Assembly (NCBI RefSeq): GCF_000150275.1
Contig: NW_002060951.1
Coordinates: 2,910,580-2,974,579, forward strand
Direction of reading: 5' to 3'
Length of the DNA: 64,000 nt
Source of the DNA: Trichoplax adhaerens
Lineage: Eukaryota > Placozoa > Uniplacotomia > Trichoplacea > Trichoplacidae
Made by a program: the position numbers and the translations under genes. The notes under the pieces were generated by a model. It was not told where the DNA came from and did no database searches. It worked only from the letters and a program-made list of their open reading frames with translations. Within the stretch, counting starts at the first letter, position 1, and each line of letters begins with the position of its first letter. Below, piece after piece: positions 12,501-25,559 of this stretch.

Positions 12501-15500
12501 TAGTCAAAGTATATTTCAAACACTTATTTCAGGGTTTAAGAATAATGGTAAAAATAAACCTTTGCAATTTCTTCTCTTTCATTATCCAATAGTCGTAATT
12601 TAAAGCGATGGTTTCCGATTAATTGGTTAAGCTGTTTTACTTTGTCATGGATTAAAGAAACATTGTAACTTCGAGAAGAAAGTGATTCGCTACTTTCATG
12701 TGTAGCACTAAAGTTAACTTCTGCGGTAGTTTCGCCTTTTACATCGGATGACAGTTCCGGAAATATTAGCAGTGAATCCATATTGGATACATTCCTTGAT
12801 TTGTTAGTATTGGAATTCTTTGAATTTTTGATGGCTTTCGATTGAAATTGTAAAAAACTATTTTCAGTGTTATCAATTTTATCGTTCCAGCTGTTATCAT
12901 CGCCAAACTGTACGCTTGATTTTAAATCAACGAAAGTGTTAGCATTATTATCTTCCATTTCCTTATATTCATAGCTTTCATCAGTAGAAAACTTGCTACC
13001 TGTAGGTAAGAATGAATTATTTGACACCGTTTGTTATCTGAAATTTTAGTAGCTGTATGCTGTGTTTACTGTTTGAGGTAAATGTTTTATCTATAGGAAC
13101 TAACAATATTGACACCAGTACATTACCACATTCGTCGTTTCTTTCTTCTGTATCGTTATAATTATCCACGATATCGTCATCATTTGCTTTTCCAGATTTC
13201 AAATGTTGTAGGAGAGATCCTAGTGGCCCTTCCAACATTTGCATATTAGTACATTCCTTTTTCTCATCTGCTCCTTTACTTATCAATTTTTCATTCCGAA
13301 CTTGTTCTTTACAGTACATGATTTAATAATGGTGTTAGTAGCTGACGTAACACAAATGAGGGAATTTTCAAATCGAATATACTATGGTGGTTGTCTGAGA
13401 TTTTAAATAAATTTATATGATCTTATATTTATTTTATTTATAATCAAAAGTACCTGTTTTAGTTTTATTCTCTTCATGACTATTGCAATCAAAACCTTGT
13501 CTCAGAGCTTGAGAAATATTAGAGGAGACTGACATGGTTTCTATTGCTTCCTCTAAATTTACAAATTCTTCTAATTCTTGTTCTTCCATCTACAGAGAAG
13601 AAGTAACGAGTAAATTCGAGACTAGAAGAGACTTAATTTTAGCAAATTCTCTCGGCCACAAGGTGTAAAATTTATTACAGTAGGGTAATAATACCACACC
13701 GTTCTTTTCTCTTCCCACGCTTTTTCGAGCGTAAAGGACAAATGATTTAACATGCTTGAAGACAGACCAGCTTTGTCATAATTATCATCGGCACAGTCAA
13801 CGACATATTCATTAGTGATCGACTTTGCAATACTTTCTTGGGTTTGGAGTAAAATTTTTCTTTCTGTAGAATCTGAGATTTCAGAGTTCTTGGTGGGAGA
13901 CACTTGAATTGTACCATCTACTCTCTTGATATCTTTATTAGATTCAGTATTTGCAAGGTGATTGCTTTTGATTTTAAGGGGTCTTCTATATTTCTAAATT
14001 ATCGGTATCAATCTGTTTAGTACGTAAGTACATGAACTTCGTTATATGTACAGTAATGTGCTGTATCATTAGTATTACATTTACAGGTGTAGTATAGCTA
14101 GCACATCTACTTAAAAGTATGCGTATGTCTATCGTAAACAGGGCCAATAACTGGTATTGTACGCGTGAATTCGTAATATGCGCATAATAAAAGCTTGAGT
14201 CGTTACCTTGTTATAAAAGCGAGCAGATCCTTCGCCTTTCCTTAAGAAAGGTTTTTTGAGCGGAGAGTGTGTAATAGGGTCATCAGAGTACCCCTACAGA
14301 GACAATTAAACAGAAGGCCAAATGATTCCATAAGTATCAATACACTTGCATAACACCATGGCTATAGTTGAAATTTTAGTAAATACCGAAGATAACGAAA
14401 TATAGTACGATATTTATACAACTTATACCTGCTTTTGAAGCTCTGATGCTACAAGCTCTTCAAAAGATTTCACAGCTTGAATATTGCGTGATAACATAAG
14501 TATCATGTTCTTGTGCTCTTACACCGTACGTACGCGTATGTATTTAGGAATTTTGATTTAAGAATACAATTTACCTTTTTGTCCAATACCGGGCCTTATA
14601 GGGCGTTCGTCATCCATAAGCTAAGCAGAATTGGAATTATTAAACTTTTCGCTCGAATAATGTCCATCCATAACTGCAAACTGTAGTAGCCTCTATGCTA
14701 ATGTGACTACACTTGCAGGCCGATAAATTCTACAAGTTACACCAAATTATTGATTCTTCAAATATAGTACCTACGAGCTTTACTGTATAGTAGCGCTTAC
14801 AGTAGCTGTATTATTAATCTAACTAGCTCATTTCGCGCCACCTTGCTGGCGGTTGTACTGTTAACACGTTTACCATTTACGAATTATATGGACACAAGCA
14901 ACAATTTTGGACAGTATTTCCTTAGGATTAAAAGAACATATTAGGAATGTTATTGAGTTACTCAAGTTCGTACAGTACATACAGTAGTTGAACATACGCT
15001 GTACGCGTACTGTACAATATCAAATACGATTATACGTACGTACAAGCGTACATTGCGTTTGCCTCTAGCAAAAGTAAAACTAAAAGTATCAAATTAGTTA
15101 TTACGAATTATCCTTGGCCGAACCATGTATTGATATACGCGCAAATGTAGAAATAATTACTTTATAGATAGTGAGCATCTCACCTCTTATTACAGTATGA
15201 TTGTAGGGTTTATTTCGTACTGCCGAGATGTACAGTACAGTATGTACTGTACATATCGTTCACGAAATCCGAATGCAACAAGTTACATTCTCGTTACAGG
15301 AGGTTGTATAATTTGCATATTATAAATTTATAATTCTGCACATTTCGAAAATCTTAGTTGATTACAAATAGGATACAGTAGGTCGGGTTACATATAGTCC
15401 TAAGTTAGTTTAAGCTTGTGAAGGCCATACATCGTATTATATCACATACGTACATGAAGTATTTGATTCAACCGGTAATGGCTGGCCAGTTTCATACTAA

Positions 15501-15887
15501 TTTCTGTAAGTTTTCGTGATATATATACGCGTATTTGGATGGAAAATAAAGTCTGCAGTAAATGCTACCTGGAAATTTTGTTGCCGAGAGTAGAACATGT
15601 ATATTTGCCATGCAAGATGCATCATTACATTAGTTTTGTACGAATATATATGATTGTATTTGCAACATAAGCGTATTCTCAGATAATATGCGCTTGGTGT
15701 GCATTATTACAGACCCTGTATGGGTGAATGAATATACCGTACTGTACGACACTGCATTCATTCTTACATTGGTATCAATCTCGGTAGGATCTTTGGTTGA
15801 TTCATAGTTTTCTTGTTCTCCAGCGTGCTTCTTGCATGGAACTTCGAGCTGTTGCTGATTTAACAGCTCTTGTTGTGATTGCTGCAT
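9584..15887 (-). CDS. CENPJ: CPAP/SAS-4 centriole assembly protein (TCP10_C G-box protein)
   Basis: Centriole elongation factor that binds tubulin and, through its C-terminal G-box, STIL (family knowledge). Exons in transcript order: 15768-15887, 14575-14620, 14429-14475, 14207-14293, 13700-13993, 13454-13589, 13127-13306, 12560-12999, 12277-12474, 10636-10861, 10007-10269, 9853-9926, 9584-9749. All phases agree, giving 758 residues. Visible signatures: ERPIRPGIG then KSFEELVASEL (about residues 44-70), the KPFLRKGEGSARF microtubule-binding motif (about 82-97), ELEEFVNLEEA (about 202-212), a charged coiled coil (about 430-590), and beta-strand G-box repeats such as YYYAATKTHHTTFTDG and IHYPNGMKIVVFPD (about 620-740). 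An in-frame TAA precedes the start ATG. It is much shorter than human CPAP (about 1340 residues), mainly because the linkers between conserved blocks are short. The last acidic residues before the stop are not conserved. Confidence 0.95.
11636..11776. repeat. 73-bp tandem duplication in CPAP intron
   Basis: Two head-to-tail copies (11636-11708 and 11709-11776) lie in the intron between the CPAP exons at 10636-10861 and 12277-12474. They differ at about two positions in the CAGCGC segment. The unit has a GC-rich core around TCCGTCTGCAGCGTGA flanked by AT-rich DNA, which makes it stand out from the intron. No open frame, splice signals or terminal inverted repeats were seen. Confidence 0.85.
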
Positions 15888-16766
15888 TTTGATTAATTAA
15901 GAGTAAATGCGAAATTACAGTGAGCTAGTTGTTAGTCGTTAAACAGTTGAATCTTAAAAAACCCGGATAAGAGTGTAATCAGCTACTTTAAGTTCTGCTT
16001 TATTAACGTACAGTACAGTAAAATATTCAAGTGATCTGATAGCGAAATTTACTCTTTATCAATACTGTACGATGCAATCGTTATCGTTTATTGGTTATAT
16101 TAGTTATTATAATTAATTAATTATAATTACAGTATTATTATTAGTTATAATGCTCTGTACTGTATGTACTGTGATTCGATTCTGTCTGAGTTCTTAAAGA
16201 ATGCTTACAAACGAACTGACAGTTATACTGTATACAGCAAACACGGATTACTCAAAAATTGTATGAAAAATGGACTGCACATATGCGTAAATTAGCATTT
16301 GACAATACACTACACAGAACTCCAAGAAGCAGATATCAACTTGTGAAGGATTGAAAAAAAGTTATACCGCCTAAATTTAAGTGCAGCATAAAACAGTTGC
16401 ACAGTACAGTACAGTATACCGTACAGTGTACTGTACAGTACAATGTACAGTATCTCTACTGAACGCGCAAAGTACTGTACAGTACTGTACAGTAGTGATC
16501 GGTTGTTTGAGATGTCCTATACACTGTACAGTACAGCACAGTACAGTACTGTACCAATCTTATTACAGAGGGTCAGAGGCATTTCCTCTGTTATTCGTAG
16601 TCATTGATAGCTAAAGAGGACTCCGGCTTTTCTTCTTTCGTCAAGTTTAAACGATTGTTTACTATCTTTCCATTATACGTATATTAAAAATCAAGTAAAG
16701 CACATTACTTCATTTCTCACCTTAAAAGCGGTAATGTACAGTACATTGAACGTGTAGTTGGACAGC
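15888..16766. promoter_or_regulatory. Shared 5' region of divergent CPAP and CDK2AP
   Basis: About 880 bp between two start codons facing away from each other. It must contain both promoters unless upstream non-coding exons exist. It contains a 20-bp AT-only palindrome at 16107-16126 and a dense GTACW cluster at about 16401-16554. No TATA box could be assigned. Confidence 0.55.
16401..16554. repeat. GTACW pentanucleotide cluster, CPAP/CDK2AP flank
   Basis: Runs of GTACA and GTACT in 5-bp register, with short interruptions. Because the reverse complement of GTACA is TGTAC, the block looks alike on both strands and can fold on itself. It gives spurious Tyr/Thr/Val/Gln/Ser-rich open frames that should not be annotated as proteins. 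Confidence 0.85.
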
Positions 16767-17636
16767 ATGTCTGTTGACAAAAATTTAGTTGAATATTCTG
16801 CGGAAGCATGCATCAAACCTGTGACTGAAGACAAAATGGAGTTTATGGCACAGTATCATAAGCTGGTAGAGTTAATAAAAGACATCGAACGTGAAGTTAA
16901 GCCCATGTATGCCGGAAACAAGAACTCAGCTGAAACGGTGAAAAAGGGTAATACATCTTAAATTTAAAATTATTTTAGATTAGGAGTCGGATATTACCAT
17001 TGATCCGATTCGCTTAAAAATTTCTTTTATTACAATGCGCCTGATCCATTATAATAATAACTGTAGCTGTAACTCTTAAGTTAAGTCTGTATTAGCATAA
17101 TTATACATTATGTACTTACGCGCACATCTTTTAACTTCTTGGATAAGACCTGATGGTTGATTGACAGGTCCCTGTACTACTGTAGAGCACTAAAAGAATT
17201 CTTCATACAAATGCGTACTTTTATCATTTGTCTGGAGATCAGCATTATCTAAAACTAAATACTTAAAAACTTACAATGTGTCAATTTATGTATACGAATA
17301 TATATATATTATCAGCATACTGACAACGACTCAAGGTATTGATAACCTAGATTTCCAAATATTCATTAGCTCCTTACGATCATATAGACTTATTCATCAG
17401 GATTTTAATACTTGATTAATTAGTAGTGCAAAAAATTACCAATAAAGATCTATAAATGCAGTTCTAATGATTTCATAATAGCTAAAAACTATAAGATTTA
17501 GATTTGCACGGTTTGACATTATTTAATATTTATCTGTATAATTGCTTTACCATCCACAGGTTTGGGTTCTGCAAGAATGTTAGCCCGAGAGTGTTACCAA
17601 CTGAATTTAAACTTGTACAAGCAAAATCATTGCTGA
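16767..17636 (+). CDS. CDK2AP1: CDK2-associated protein / DOC-1 family
   Basis: Small nuclear protein; relatives bind CDK2 and are subunits of the NuRD chromatin remodeller (family knowledge). Two exons: 16767-16947 and 17560-17636, phase 1 junction, 85 residues. The conserved core is YHKLVELIKDIEREVKPMYA followed across the junction by KKGLGSARMLARECYQLNLN, which matches the family pattern of an E-I-R-P-x-Y-A-G-S-K helix then R-G-I-x-x-A-R-x-L-V-R-E-C. The start ATG follows an in-frame TAG by nine bases. It is shorter than human CDK2AP1 (115), lacking most of the variable N-terminus; an unseen upstream coding exon is possible because AG precedes the ATG. Whether it corresponds to CDK2AP1 or CDK2AP2 cannot be decided. 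Confidence 0.88.
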
Positions 17637-18956
17637 ATGAAAGTTCACAAGATTTATTATCGGAATACTGTAATAGAAACAGTAATATTTTACTTAAAAG
17701 TTCTCAACGGTTTAACATGTATCGGCCTAGTTAGGTTATGATGCTTGCTGTCCTGGGTTATATGATGCAGATGGATTACAGAGTTGTAATTGCACTGTAA
17801 ATAGTAGTGTGAAGCAGATCTTTTTGCTCGTAAATAGGATGATGAATTAGTGGTCTTTGAAAGCTGAGTGTACCTGCGTACGAGTAAAACCGTCTTTTGA
17901 AAATAATAAGTAGGGATAAGTTAAACGTAGGTGTCATTTTACTCTATTTCTACCATACAGCGCTTATTCAAAGATCTGCCGCATTAAACGCGGAATATGT
18001 CGAATTTTGATACAATGAACTGAAATGAACCTCATGCCTATCAACATCATGCGAACTCTTCATTTAGCGTATGCGTAGGTGCTTTATTGACCCGATTTAT
18101 TATACTCTTGTAAGCTGTTATGCTACCTTAAAACTCTTTAATAAACAGTACACAAGTTTTAATTGCAGACTTATTTGACATAATCATTCTAATACCAAAA
18201 GCTGATGATTCCTAAATTTAATTTTAAAGGATGATAAATTCAAGTATTAGGCAATATCTGAATGAATTTAAGAATCGATGGATATAATTAATAATTATAA
18301 TTCATACTTGAGTATAGGGCTTGAAACAGACTACGCGTAGACAGCACTGAGTTTCTGTATTCATCAGTACCGAATGTTATGTATGTAAGAATACAGTGAC
18401 TTGTTGTACTGCACCTAACGTGTTAGCATAAGATAAGGTAATGAATTACTAAGATAAGGGTATAATACGCCATTACAGCTATACTATTTAAATGCAGTAA
18501 ATCCTAAATAAAAGGACTTTTTCAGTAAGCTTACTAGTAGGAGTGTATCAAAGTTCCTCGTGTTAACGTTAACGACTAAGAGTGGAAACACAACGCCGAA
18601 TGCATAACCGTAGGGTTTAATGATAATGTTAGATAGCAAAATTTTACTTCTTTATTTACGGTACATACAGTAGTAGTACAAATAAAATATTAAACATTGC
18701 ATTATTAAACTATTTATATTGCATTAAGATCATTGAAAGTGGCATACTGCCCAAATTGTGGCATCAGCGAAAAGAGAAATTGTTATCTAGGACCGTGATA
18801 GTTTAACTCTGCGATTTTGTTTACGCGCATCATAGCAAACTTTTCCATATATAAGATTGGAGTTAGCATTTATGGTGTTTATATTACATTAGAATTACTG
18901 GAATACAGTCACATGCCATATTATTTAGTCATTCATTAAAAGGAATTATATTACTG
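17637..18956. other. Convergent intergenic region CDK2AP-MTRFR
   Basis: About 1.3 kb between two 3' ends. No coding exon, RNA gene or dense GTACW cluster was seen. One TACGCGTA palindrome lies at 18332-18339. Confidence 0.45.
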
Positions 18957-19925
18957 TTAATCGATGGCTTTATTGTCTTTCAATATTTCTAATTTTCTTT
19001 TACTTCGTATTTTGGAGGTCATTTTCTTTCTTTTCTGCTTAAGAAATTTTTTTTCTTGTGAATTGTTTGAACAATTTTGCGAAGCTTCTATTTTGTCTTT
19101 CAGTAATTGACGAGCTATTATCCTGTTGTGATATTGGGATCTACTTTGATGGCACTACAGAGAGAAGGCGGAGATGATATAGAATGTTATGATGAAAGTT
19201 AGCAGGCGATTACAGCAATAATAATATTTAATTATACTGTACTCGTATAGTAACGCAGAGCAAGAGGAGGGTAGCATTAGGGACTAGTACTCTTTAATAG
19301 TCTCCTGCGGAGTTGCGGTATGTCGATGCAATTATAGTCTAGTAGTATTTTAGATACGATATAGCATAACATTTCACTTAGCTAATTGGTAATAAGATAA
19401 CATCTATAGTAAGTGCACAGTTGTCATAAAATGCAAGCTATTTCGAGCTACAATATTACTGTACAGTACAGTGTACAGTACAGTAGTGTAGGAATATTAC
19501 GGTATACAGTATTATAACCATAATAATAATTATAATGTATGCTGAATGCACAGTTATTGTACTGTACAGTAAAATGAGATTTAAATAGCTAACAGATAGA
19601 TAAAGGTAATAAAAAAACAGGCAGCATCTGGTTATCATAATTATCTAAGATTTCGGCTAACCTTAATCACAATGCCAGTCGGCTTATGTTTCAATATAAC
19701 ACAATTTGACGATTTATTTACTTTCTGTCCACCAGGCCCAGAGCCTTTCACAAAACTCTCTTCGATATCCTTTGTAGGAATTTGGCTTTGTGCGTAATAG
19801 TTTGTATACCAAGATCCACCATGAAGTAGATTACTGAACATAGTCGTAATGTGTATTATTTTTGAATTACCTTGTAAAATTTGTGATACTCTGTTGTATT
19901 GCTGACTAAGTATGAAACTTTGCAT
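18957..19925 (-). CDS. MTRFR: Mitochondrial translation release factor in rescue (GGQ, codon-independent)
   Basis: Member of the C12orf65/ICT1-type peptide release factors, which free stalled mitochondrial ribosomes in a stop-codon-independent way (family knowledge). Two exons: 19662-19925 and 18957-19154, phase 0, 153 residues (human about 166). The catalytic loop reads VKGSGPGGQKVNKSSNCVI with the invariant GGQ, followed by LKHKPTGIVIK and, in exon 2, CHQSRSQYHNRIIARQLL. The end is a Lys/Arg-rich tail (KQKRKKMTSK and similar) typical of these proteins. The first 50 residues could be a mitochondrial presequence but are weakly conserved. The intron carries a GTACW cluster. Confidence 0.93.
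19458..19570. repeat. GTACW cluster in the MTRFR intron
   Basis: GTACA/GTACT units at about 19458-19490 and again at 19558-19570, inside the single intron of MTRFR. Same composition as the clusters in the 5' flanks. Confidence 0.75.
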
Positions 19926-20375
19926 GTCGTTTCCTCTTAAATACTACAAGTCTGCCATAAATCTCGCGTTACCTCTACACTCTCAGTATGTTACTCCGAA
20001 CATGATGGGCATTTACCGTATGGTACTGTACAGTACAGTATGGTACAGTACTGTACAGTACTAGTGTCTGTACTGTACTGTACAGTATACTGTACTGTAC
20101 TTTATACTGTTCTGTACAGACGCAGTACCGTACACTACGGTACGCGAGTCGGACGGACCGACTCACCTGTTGGCTTAGCTGTATCAGCCTGTATGATATT
20201 ACTGGCAGCATTGTAGTACTGTACTGTACTGTGGTGCGAAAAAATTCAGTGTGACTCCGGTTAGAGGTGTATTAGGTTATCACGACAAAGATGTCATAGT
20301 TTATACTATAAACTTTAAACTTTATTGTCTGATATAAATTTGTTAAAGAGATCTCCGCCTCTCACAGTCGGAAAT
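19926..20375. promoter_or_regulatory. Shared 5' region of divergent MTRFR and FN3K
   Basis: Only 450 bp separate the two start codons, the tightest divergent pair in the window, so a bidirectional promoter is likely (inference). GTACW units fill about 20022-20120 and 20214-20233. Confidence 0.6.
20022..20233. repeat. GTACW cluster, MTRFR/FN3K flank
   Basis: Dense GTACT/GTACA units (about 20022-20120) with a second short run (20214-20233). Between them lies a GC-richer segment with CGG and CGA triplets near 20135-20165. The cluster occupies much of the space between the two start codons. Confidence 0.85.
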
Positions 20376-23300
20376 ATGGAGGATAAACTTAAAAAGGAAC
20401 TGCAGACGAATACTTTAGAAGTCGTAGACGATATTAGTGGCGGCTGTATAAGTAGTAGCAAAAGTTACCTAACTGACTCTGGAAGAGTCTTTATCAAATT
20501 CAACAAGAAAGAACATGTACGTTCATTTATTTCATTCTCTTATTACATTACTTGATATTTTATCTGGATTAAGTGAACAGGATCAATTCTGGCGAATGAA
20601 TTCTGATCCAAATTTGAAAGTGACTTACGGATATATTCGCAAAATACGTTCTTATTTGAAGGCTGCCAGAATGTTCAACGGCGAAATGGAAGGTTTATTG
20701 GCGATCGTAAACACTCAAACTATTAGAGTGCCTAAGCCGATCAAGGTGACAATGAATGAAATGGTATACAATTACTGGGCCTTACTGTAATACAGAAATT
20801 ACTAAATGTACTGTACAGTAGTTCAACGGACACTTTTACTCTATTTTTGAAGTATTTTGGTATGAATGTGGTTACATGAAGTACATCACTAGTTATATTA
20901 TGTATTATTATAATCGAGGATGGAAACCTGCACTGTGAACAGCTATAGTAAGTCGTAAACAGAGACTACTCAAGAAAATCTTGTCTTTCAAAAAGTCCCT
21001 ATTTCTTTCTTGTTGGGTTGGGAGAAGGCAACTTTTCTTGTGATTACTTAATACTTATGGTATTATACCTATGATTTTTTACAGCAATCAAAAATACTGT
21101 ACGTAGAAGATGATGTTGATTCAAAGAGGGGAATAAGTATGAGTGATTTAAGATATTAGCCAATACTTTACTTTACGTACAGTAAGATAGTAATTAATTA
21201 ATTAAATTAGTGTTACAGTATACCCGTATATACAGTACTGTACATAAATAATTATAATTATAAATAAAATTGCTTTATTTGGTTGGCGTGGTCCAAAGTG
21301 AAATCAACTTTTATTCATAACTGATTCATTATAACTCAATCTTTAGCTTCCCTGCATTGAGAAATCCTTCGTAACTTACAGCATAATGACAACAATTCAT
21401 GTATATATATATATATTTGTATACAAGTAGTAAGGCGTATCATAATTTTGTTACTTACACTACCCAATGTGATCCCAACTGCAGTGTAAAAAGTAAAAAG
21501 TATTACAGTTATAATGTTATGAATTACTAATTTATGAATGAATAAGTAATTAATTATATTATGGATGCTGATGTATGCATTTATAATTTACTGCTAACGA
21601 GTAATTTTGAGTTGTATTGATAGTTGGATAACTAGTTTTAGCTGCTACTCAGTAGTGACCAATTCTGTGACTAACTAATCAAAGGTAGTGATTGATCTGA
21701 CAAAGTAGCATGTGTGAGTAATCATTGTGCAGCATACAGTTTACCAAGTGTACATACTGTATCTGTCAGCTAGTGATTTAGCAATCCAAACGAACTATTT
21801 ATTATTAGATACACTGAATGTACATTAGCACATATTTGCATAATTATCATTTTATTGTTAGGTTATACAATTTGAAAATGTAAATGCTTTGGTAATGGAG
21901 TATTTAGAGATTGTCAACTTAAGTAGGTATCAAGCTTCACTAGGCGAGCAGCTGGCAAGGTTAGTGAAATTAATAGTACCCAATGATACTGATTTGCATT
22001 CTATGAGTACATACTTGCAAATTGTTGTGAGATATCATAGATTCTGACGAGCTACAGTACGTAGATCGGAATTTATAGTACAGTACTTACTAATAAAATA
22101 ATCAGGACATCAGATTTATTCGAACTGTAAGGTTTCTGGTAGGAAGTGTTCTAGGATTTTGAAAATATCTACGGGATGGCTTTAGCATAAGTAGCTTGCA
22201 TTTACCAGACTTAAAAGTTACTTTTGGGTTTTAGTGAAAATACTGTTAGAGATGTATGCTGAGGTACGCGTATATAGTGTGAATACGTGTATATACGTAT
22301 ATAGGAACTTATTTGGAAACATACAGCTAGTATTGCGTAAATACAAGATACAGACGCATAACTTTAGTTCCAACTACGTTTTCATGATGAAAAATTTCTA
22401 TAGTCTATTGGGAACATCAGAAGGGAGTGCCTGTTGTAACTAGCTGCGCCGATATTTCTACTAATTCCTTCGTACAGTACAGTATTTAGTGTTAGGTGAT
22501 GAATCATCAGTTTGTATCGATCATACTACAGTACATGTAAGGGTAGTACCTTACGGCTAATCTTATATTATGTAAAATGTTGATGTATCGTATGTATATG
22601 TACACTGTAAAAGAAACTTACGTTGTACGGTACAGATCTTTCGAATTTCAGTATTGCAGGCCTTACTCTATCTAACATGCATTTTTAAAAGGATGCACTT
22701 ACGAAATTTACAAATGATTGAAAATGAAGACCGGTTAGGCACCCCTATAGATCAAGAGAAGGCTATACGAAAATTTGGATTTCATACCACAACTTGCTGT
22801 GGTTATATCCCTCTTGATAATACATGGTGCAATAGCTGGATAGTAAGAAATAACTAAGAATCAATATTGCATGTTTATATACTGTAATATCTTAAACCAA
22901 ATACGTACAATATAATGTGTAGATTGTTATTATTGTGGGCTACAATAGCCGATTGAGTAATGTACTTGTATAATGAACGCACTTATCACTAGGTATAGGT
23001 TCTAGAAATGGTGATTTCTTTATGGTAGTAGTGTATGTACTGTATAGAGCGTATAGATTAGTTTATGTGAGAAATACTCGTATTTCTCGTATTTGCGTAT
23101 ATAAATTTAATTCAACTTAGTCACCTTATTGTAACGTACATTGCTGTGAATATCTACGATATCAACTCATCTTAAGGTATTAATATTTGCCTGTCACGAT
23201 GTGCAACTGTGCATGGTATTGGACATAGTAGAATAAGAATAAATATACTACTAGTAGTTTATATACGTATTTTTAAGTATTTGTCGTTACCAATCTAATT

Positions 23301-24922
23301 ATAACTAAATTTATTGTCCATACCTATACCATATCATTAAAAGTTTAAAAAATTTTATGTTATAAATACGGTAATAAGTACGGTATATTAAAATATTATA
23401 GATTAGCTATTATGCTTATATTGAGGGATATACATACTGTACAGTATAGATACCGGTACATTACACTGTACAGGCTACTTAATTAAGCTTGCCATAATGT
23501 ACTGTGCAACGAGCCTTAAACCACGAACAAGATCCGTGGGCCTACACTCGTTGCTTTTCATTTAATTAAAAGTAAACTTGATTAATTTTCAAAACCTGAT
23601 GTAGCATAGTATTTCCTGGAATGTTATTGTTAGTATTAATTTTGGTATTTACTCCTTGTGCATTTGTATGTTTTTCCTTAGGAATTTTTTACGCAACGAA
23701 GACTAAAATATCAAGTTAATTTAATAGATCGAACGGTAAGCTCATTATAGCAATTTTTTATTAGTATTAGTTACTTACACTAAAGACTGGTTATTATATT
23801 GCTGTATTCATTCTTAAGAGATTATGTACGTTAGTTATTCCCATTCAGGCATTAATCTTGCTTACCTATACATTATACTCGTATATCAAAGAAAATTAAG
23901 CCTACAAAATAACACTATGAGTATCTTAGACAAAACTGAACCTAAAATTTATTAGAGAATCAGCCAATTTATAATAAATCCATGTAAGTATTAATTTATC
24001 AGTACTTAGATAATATCGTAGAAATATGCGATTATCTATTAAAGACATGTAAAACTTCATAGCCAAATCCATATTTCTTACAAAACTATGTTGCAGCGAC
24101 TATGCTAAAGCTACTCCGTAACATCATCGTTTGTGTTCATGCTTTATCTTAATTTACTATTAGTATCAAGATCCGGAGCTTCGACATTTATGGCCGTGTC
24201 TTGAAAATAAGATTAACCAATTTTTTAAAGAGATTGAGATTAAACCATCCCTGCTTCATGGGGATTTATGGAATGGGAATGTGGCCGAAACTCCAGATAT
24301 GCCAGGTATATACACGTATATAGCACTGCGTATATACAATATATAGTGGATTAGTCAAATATTCTATTTTCTTTAAGAATCATAATAACTACGAATTAAT
24401 CATAGATATCTACGAGTGTACCATACGCAATGTCAATTTTAAAGCTATTACATATCTTGAGGCAATTTTAGAATCTAAATTCTTGCATAACTTAATAGTA
24501 TAATCTTGAACGATAGAACTGCATTAAAAGGCAAACTTATTATTTCAGTTATATTAGATCCAGCATGCTTTTATGGTCATTCCGAATTTGATTTATCTAT
24601 TGCCAAATTATTTGGGGGATTCAAAAGTGCGTTTTACACATCCTATCATAAACTAATTCCTAAGAAACCTGGATTTGATAAACGTCAGGAGCTTTATGCC
24701 TTGTTTCACTATCTAAATCACTGGTAAGTACAATTCCTTGGTACATTTTAAATCACTGTAAGATCTCTTTGACCTTATGTTTGACTCTTACAATCTTAAA
24801 TATCACCCATTTTTCTATGGCAATCACAGTTTTTTTGCAATAATTTTAGGAATCATTTTGGAAGCAGTTACCGGTCGTCTTCTATTGAAACGATAAAAAA
24901 ATTACTTCGATGGATGAAATGA
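20376..24922 (+). CDS. FN3K: Fructosamine-3-kinase / ketosamine-3-kinase
   Basis: Kinase-like enzyme that phosphorylates sugar adducts on glycated protein lysines so that they fall off (family knowledge). Exons: 20376-20516, 20662-20763, 21862-21959, 22692-22842, 23682-23735, 24164-24305, 24549-24723, 24850-24922; all in phase, 311 residues (human 309). Visible signatures: [10 protein letters not shown] and VFIKFN with the nucleotide-binding Lys, [26 protein letters not shown], the catalytic [11 protein letters not shown], metal-binding [14 protein letters not shown], and the C-terminal [16 protein letters not shown]. The N-terminal P-loop Cys, linked to redox control in the family, is present in GGCIS. 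It may equally be the FN3K-related protein; the two cannot be separated here. Confidence 0.95.
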
Positions 24923-25559
24923 ATACTTCTCTAGTTGTAATATTTATTTATTAAGTGAAACTACGTTCCTCAGAAAGTAAAGTTTAGATTTACGCCGCGG
25001 CGACTACGTTCGTAACAGGGACTGGTTTGTAATCGACATAGCATAGCACAGTAATCGGCCATTTTCTACATAGATCATACAGTATAATAGGCACGACGCT
25101 CAGATTCAGTTGAATTGATATTACGGTCTACTGTACGATCTTAAACTTACATACGTACTAGAAAGTAGTTGTAGCACCTTACGTCTACGTCTACGTTACG
25201 TCGGGTATATTTTAAACTCTCTAGTAGCATTACGCGTAAGATGAAACAATACTGGGTAGTATTATTTCAGATATTACGATATCGTAATTAAGATCTTTCT
25301 ATTGTGTATGCAGTAAGGTATTGCGTATACTGTATATTTCAATAACCGTTTCTGCGGTCTTGGACGAAGCTAAAGATTTGCAATGTCAACAGAATTATAA
25401 AAGTTTAAAATTATGTTTCGGGCTTGCCGTCAAAGTACATTGTATCGTTGACATTCATAAACATTTTGGCAAGGACTGATCATTTTATACACATTCCGTA
25501 AATATAAGAACCGGCTTTACTTCCTATAACGGAAATATCTTGACTAATTATCAAGAGTC
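24923..25559. other. Convergent intergenic region FN3K-BUD23
   Basis: About 640 bp between two 3' ends. Nothing coding was recognised and no dense GTACW cluster is present. One TACGCGTA palindrome lies at 25231-25238. Confidence 0.45.

Noticed and set aside
16107-16126. 20-bp AT palindrome as a functional site
   Set aside because: It is composed only of TTAATT-type repeats, which arise easily in AT-rich DNA.
16401-16554. CRISPR-like or satellite array
   Set aside because: There are no unique spacers and no fixed unit longer than 5 bp, and the context is eukaryotic.
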